Origin: Oceanicaulis sp.
GTDB lineage: Bacteria > Pseudomonadota > Alphaproteobacteria > Caulobacterales > Maricaulaceae
Assembly (NCBI GenBank): GCA_007571185.1
Contig: RKRX01000193.1
Span: forward strand, 1-5,971
Direction: 5' to 3'
Length of the DNA: 5,971 bases
Shown here: positions 5,037 through 5,971 of the stretch, piece after piece
How positions within the stretch are numbered: the stretch's first letter is position 1
Layout: every line of letters begins with the position of its first letter
Made by a program: the position numbers and the translations under genes
Notes under the pieces: model-generated
What the model was told of the DNA's origin: nothing
What the model saw: only the letters and a program-made list of their open reading frames with translations
Database searches by the model: none

Positions 5037-5971
5037 TCAAGGGATCCAGCCGGTCTCGGGCGTGTCAGCGCGTTTGATCTTTTCCCTGACGGTTTTCTCC
5101 GCTTCCCGCTGCTGATCGATGATGCTCCAAATCGCACCCAGCAATGGCTTGAGTCCCTTCCGCGTGATTCCAGACAGACGGTAGGGTTTAACGCCAACCG
5201 CCTCGGTGAGTTCGATTTCCACTGTGGTCAGTCTTTCTTCATCAGCGGCGTCAATTTTGTTCAGAACCACAATCTCGCGCTTGTCAGCGATTGAGGCGCT
5301 ATAGGCGCGAAGTTCACGTCGGACAGTGCGCCAGGCGTCCACCGGATCTTCAGCTGTGACATCGATCAGATGAATCAGCAGCGCACAGCGTTCGATATGA
5401 CCTAGGAAGCGGTCACCAAGGCCCGCGCCTTCATGAGCCCCTTCAATGAGGCCGGGGATGTCGGCGAGAATAAACCGGGCGTCCGCGTTTATCTCCACCA
5501 CTCCTAGATTGGGATTGAGAGTGGTGAAGGGGTAGGAGGCGATCCGGGGCCGGGCGTGACTAGCCGCCGACAGCACAGTGGATTTTCCTGCATTGGGAAG
5601 ACCGACCAGCCCGGCGTCTGCGATTAGTTTCAGGTGCAGCCAGATGGTGCGCTCTTCTCCCGGCTCGCCAGGCTGGGAGATGCGCGGGGCCTGATGGCGG
5701 CTGGATTTGAAATGAGCGTTGCCCTTGCCGCCGATCCCGCCCTTGGCCAGCAAGGCGCGTTGACCAGCCCTAGTCAGGTCCGCCAGCAAGGTTTGCTTGT
5801 CTTCATCGAGAACCTGGGTGCCGACAGGGGCTTTCAGGATGACATCGTCACCCCCCCGTCCTGTACGATTCCGTCCCGCGCCGTTATGGCCGCGTTCGGC
5901 TTTGAAGTGCTGTCGGTAGCGATAGTCGATCAGGGTGTTGAGCCCGTCCACCGCCTGCACCGCCTGATCGC
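5037..5971 (-). CDS. obg: Obg family GTPase ObgE/CgtA (N-terminus outside window)
   Basis: Obg is an essential GTPase that binds the 50S subunit late in assembly and links ribosome maturation to growth control and (p)ppGpp; in Caulobacter it is called CgtA. The frame is open to the right edge, so about 60 residues of the glycine-rich Obg domain are missing. A GTG at 5960 is only an internal Val codon in the conserved VDGLNTLIDYRY segment. The visible part has the rest of the Obg fold (HFKAERG, GRNRTG, DDVILKAPVGTQ, AKGGIGGKGNAHFKSS, QPGEPGEE). The G domain follows: P-loop GLPNAGKST, switch I YPFTTLNPN, G3 DIPGLIEGAHEGAGLG, G4 NKID and G5 near SGI. The C-terminal tail is short and ends WIP, without the long acidic tail of E. 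coli ObgE. It is the first gene of the cluster in this window, 97 bp ahead of nadD. Confidence 0.97.
   Translation of the reverse strand, partial: DQAVQAVDGLNTLIDYRYRQHFKAERGHNGAGRNRTGRGGDDVILKAPVGTQVLDEDKQTLLADLTRAGQRALLAKGGIGGKGNAHFKSSRHQAPRISQPGEPGEERTIWLHLKLIADAGLVGLPNAGKSTVLSAASHARPRIASYPFTTLNPNLGVVEINADARFILADIPGLIEGAHEGAGLGDRFLGHIERCALLIHLIDVTAEDPVDAWRTVRRELRAYSASIADKREIVVLNKIDAADEERLTTVEIELTEAVGVKPYRLSGITRKGLKPLLGAIWSIIDQQREAEKTVREKIKRADTPETGWIP

Overview
The window is core chromosomal DNA with about 60% G+C, almost certainly from an alphaproteobacterium. It resembles the stalked or prosthecate marine lineages (Caulobacterales, Maricaulis/Hyphomonas type), but the family-level placement is inference from protein style and gene order. 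No mobile element, tRNA, rRNA, CRISPR array, phage gene or defence gene is visible, and I do not see a previously undescribed system. The window is gene-packed, with no gene-free stretch longer than about 100 bp.

Layout: on the plus strand the window opens inside the last gene of an F1 ATP synthase operon (atpC, epsilon subunit), which ends at 248. Everything else lies on the minus strand and is read from right to left: obg (cut by the right edge), nadD, rsfS, rlmH, an envC/ldpF-type murein hydrolase activator, a ctpA-type S41 protease, and rppH. rppH converges on atpC with only 21 bp between the two stop codons. Gaps along the minus strand are short: 97 bp (obg-nadD), 63 bp (nadD-rsfS, using the CTG start proposed here), 10 bp (rsfS-rlmH), a 1-base stop/start overlap (rlmH-envC), 33 bp (envC-ctpA) and 26 bp (ctpA-rppH). 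This is what one long operon, or a few overlapping transcripts, would look like.

The genes fall into three groups. Obg, RsfS and RlmH act on the large ribosomal subunit: GTP-dependent maturation, silencing of L14-mediated subunit joining, and methylation of the 23S rRNA decoding-region helix. NadD makes NAD; RppH starts 5'-dependent mRNA decay. The EnvC-like protein and the CtpA protease are exported envelope proteins acting in peptidoglycan remodelling and periplasmic proteolysis.

Points worth a second look: rsfS has no ATG, GTG or TTG that would include its conserved first helix, but has a CTG behind a very good Shine-Dalgarno sequence. A 14-codon mini-ORF ends in the spacer before that CTG. 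The second nucleotide-binding motif of NadD is altered. The EnvC-like protein has a degenerate LytM site and an uncharged signal-peptide n-region. The ctpA start is best placed five codons inside the longest reading frame.
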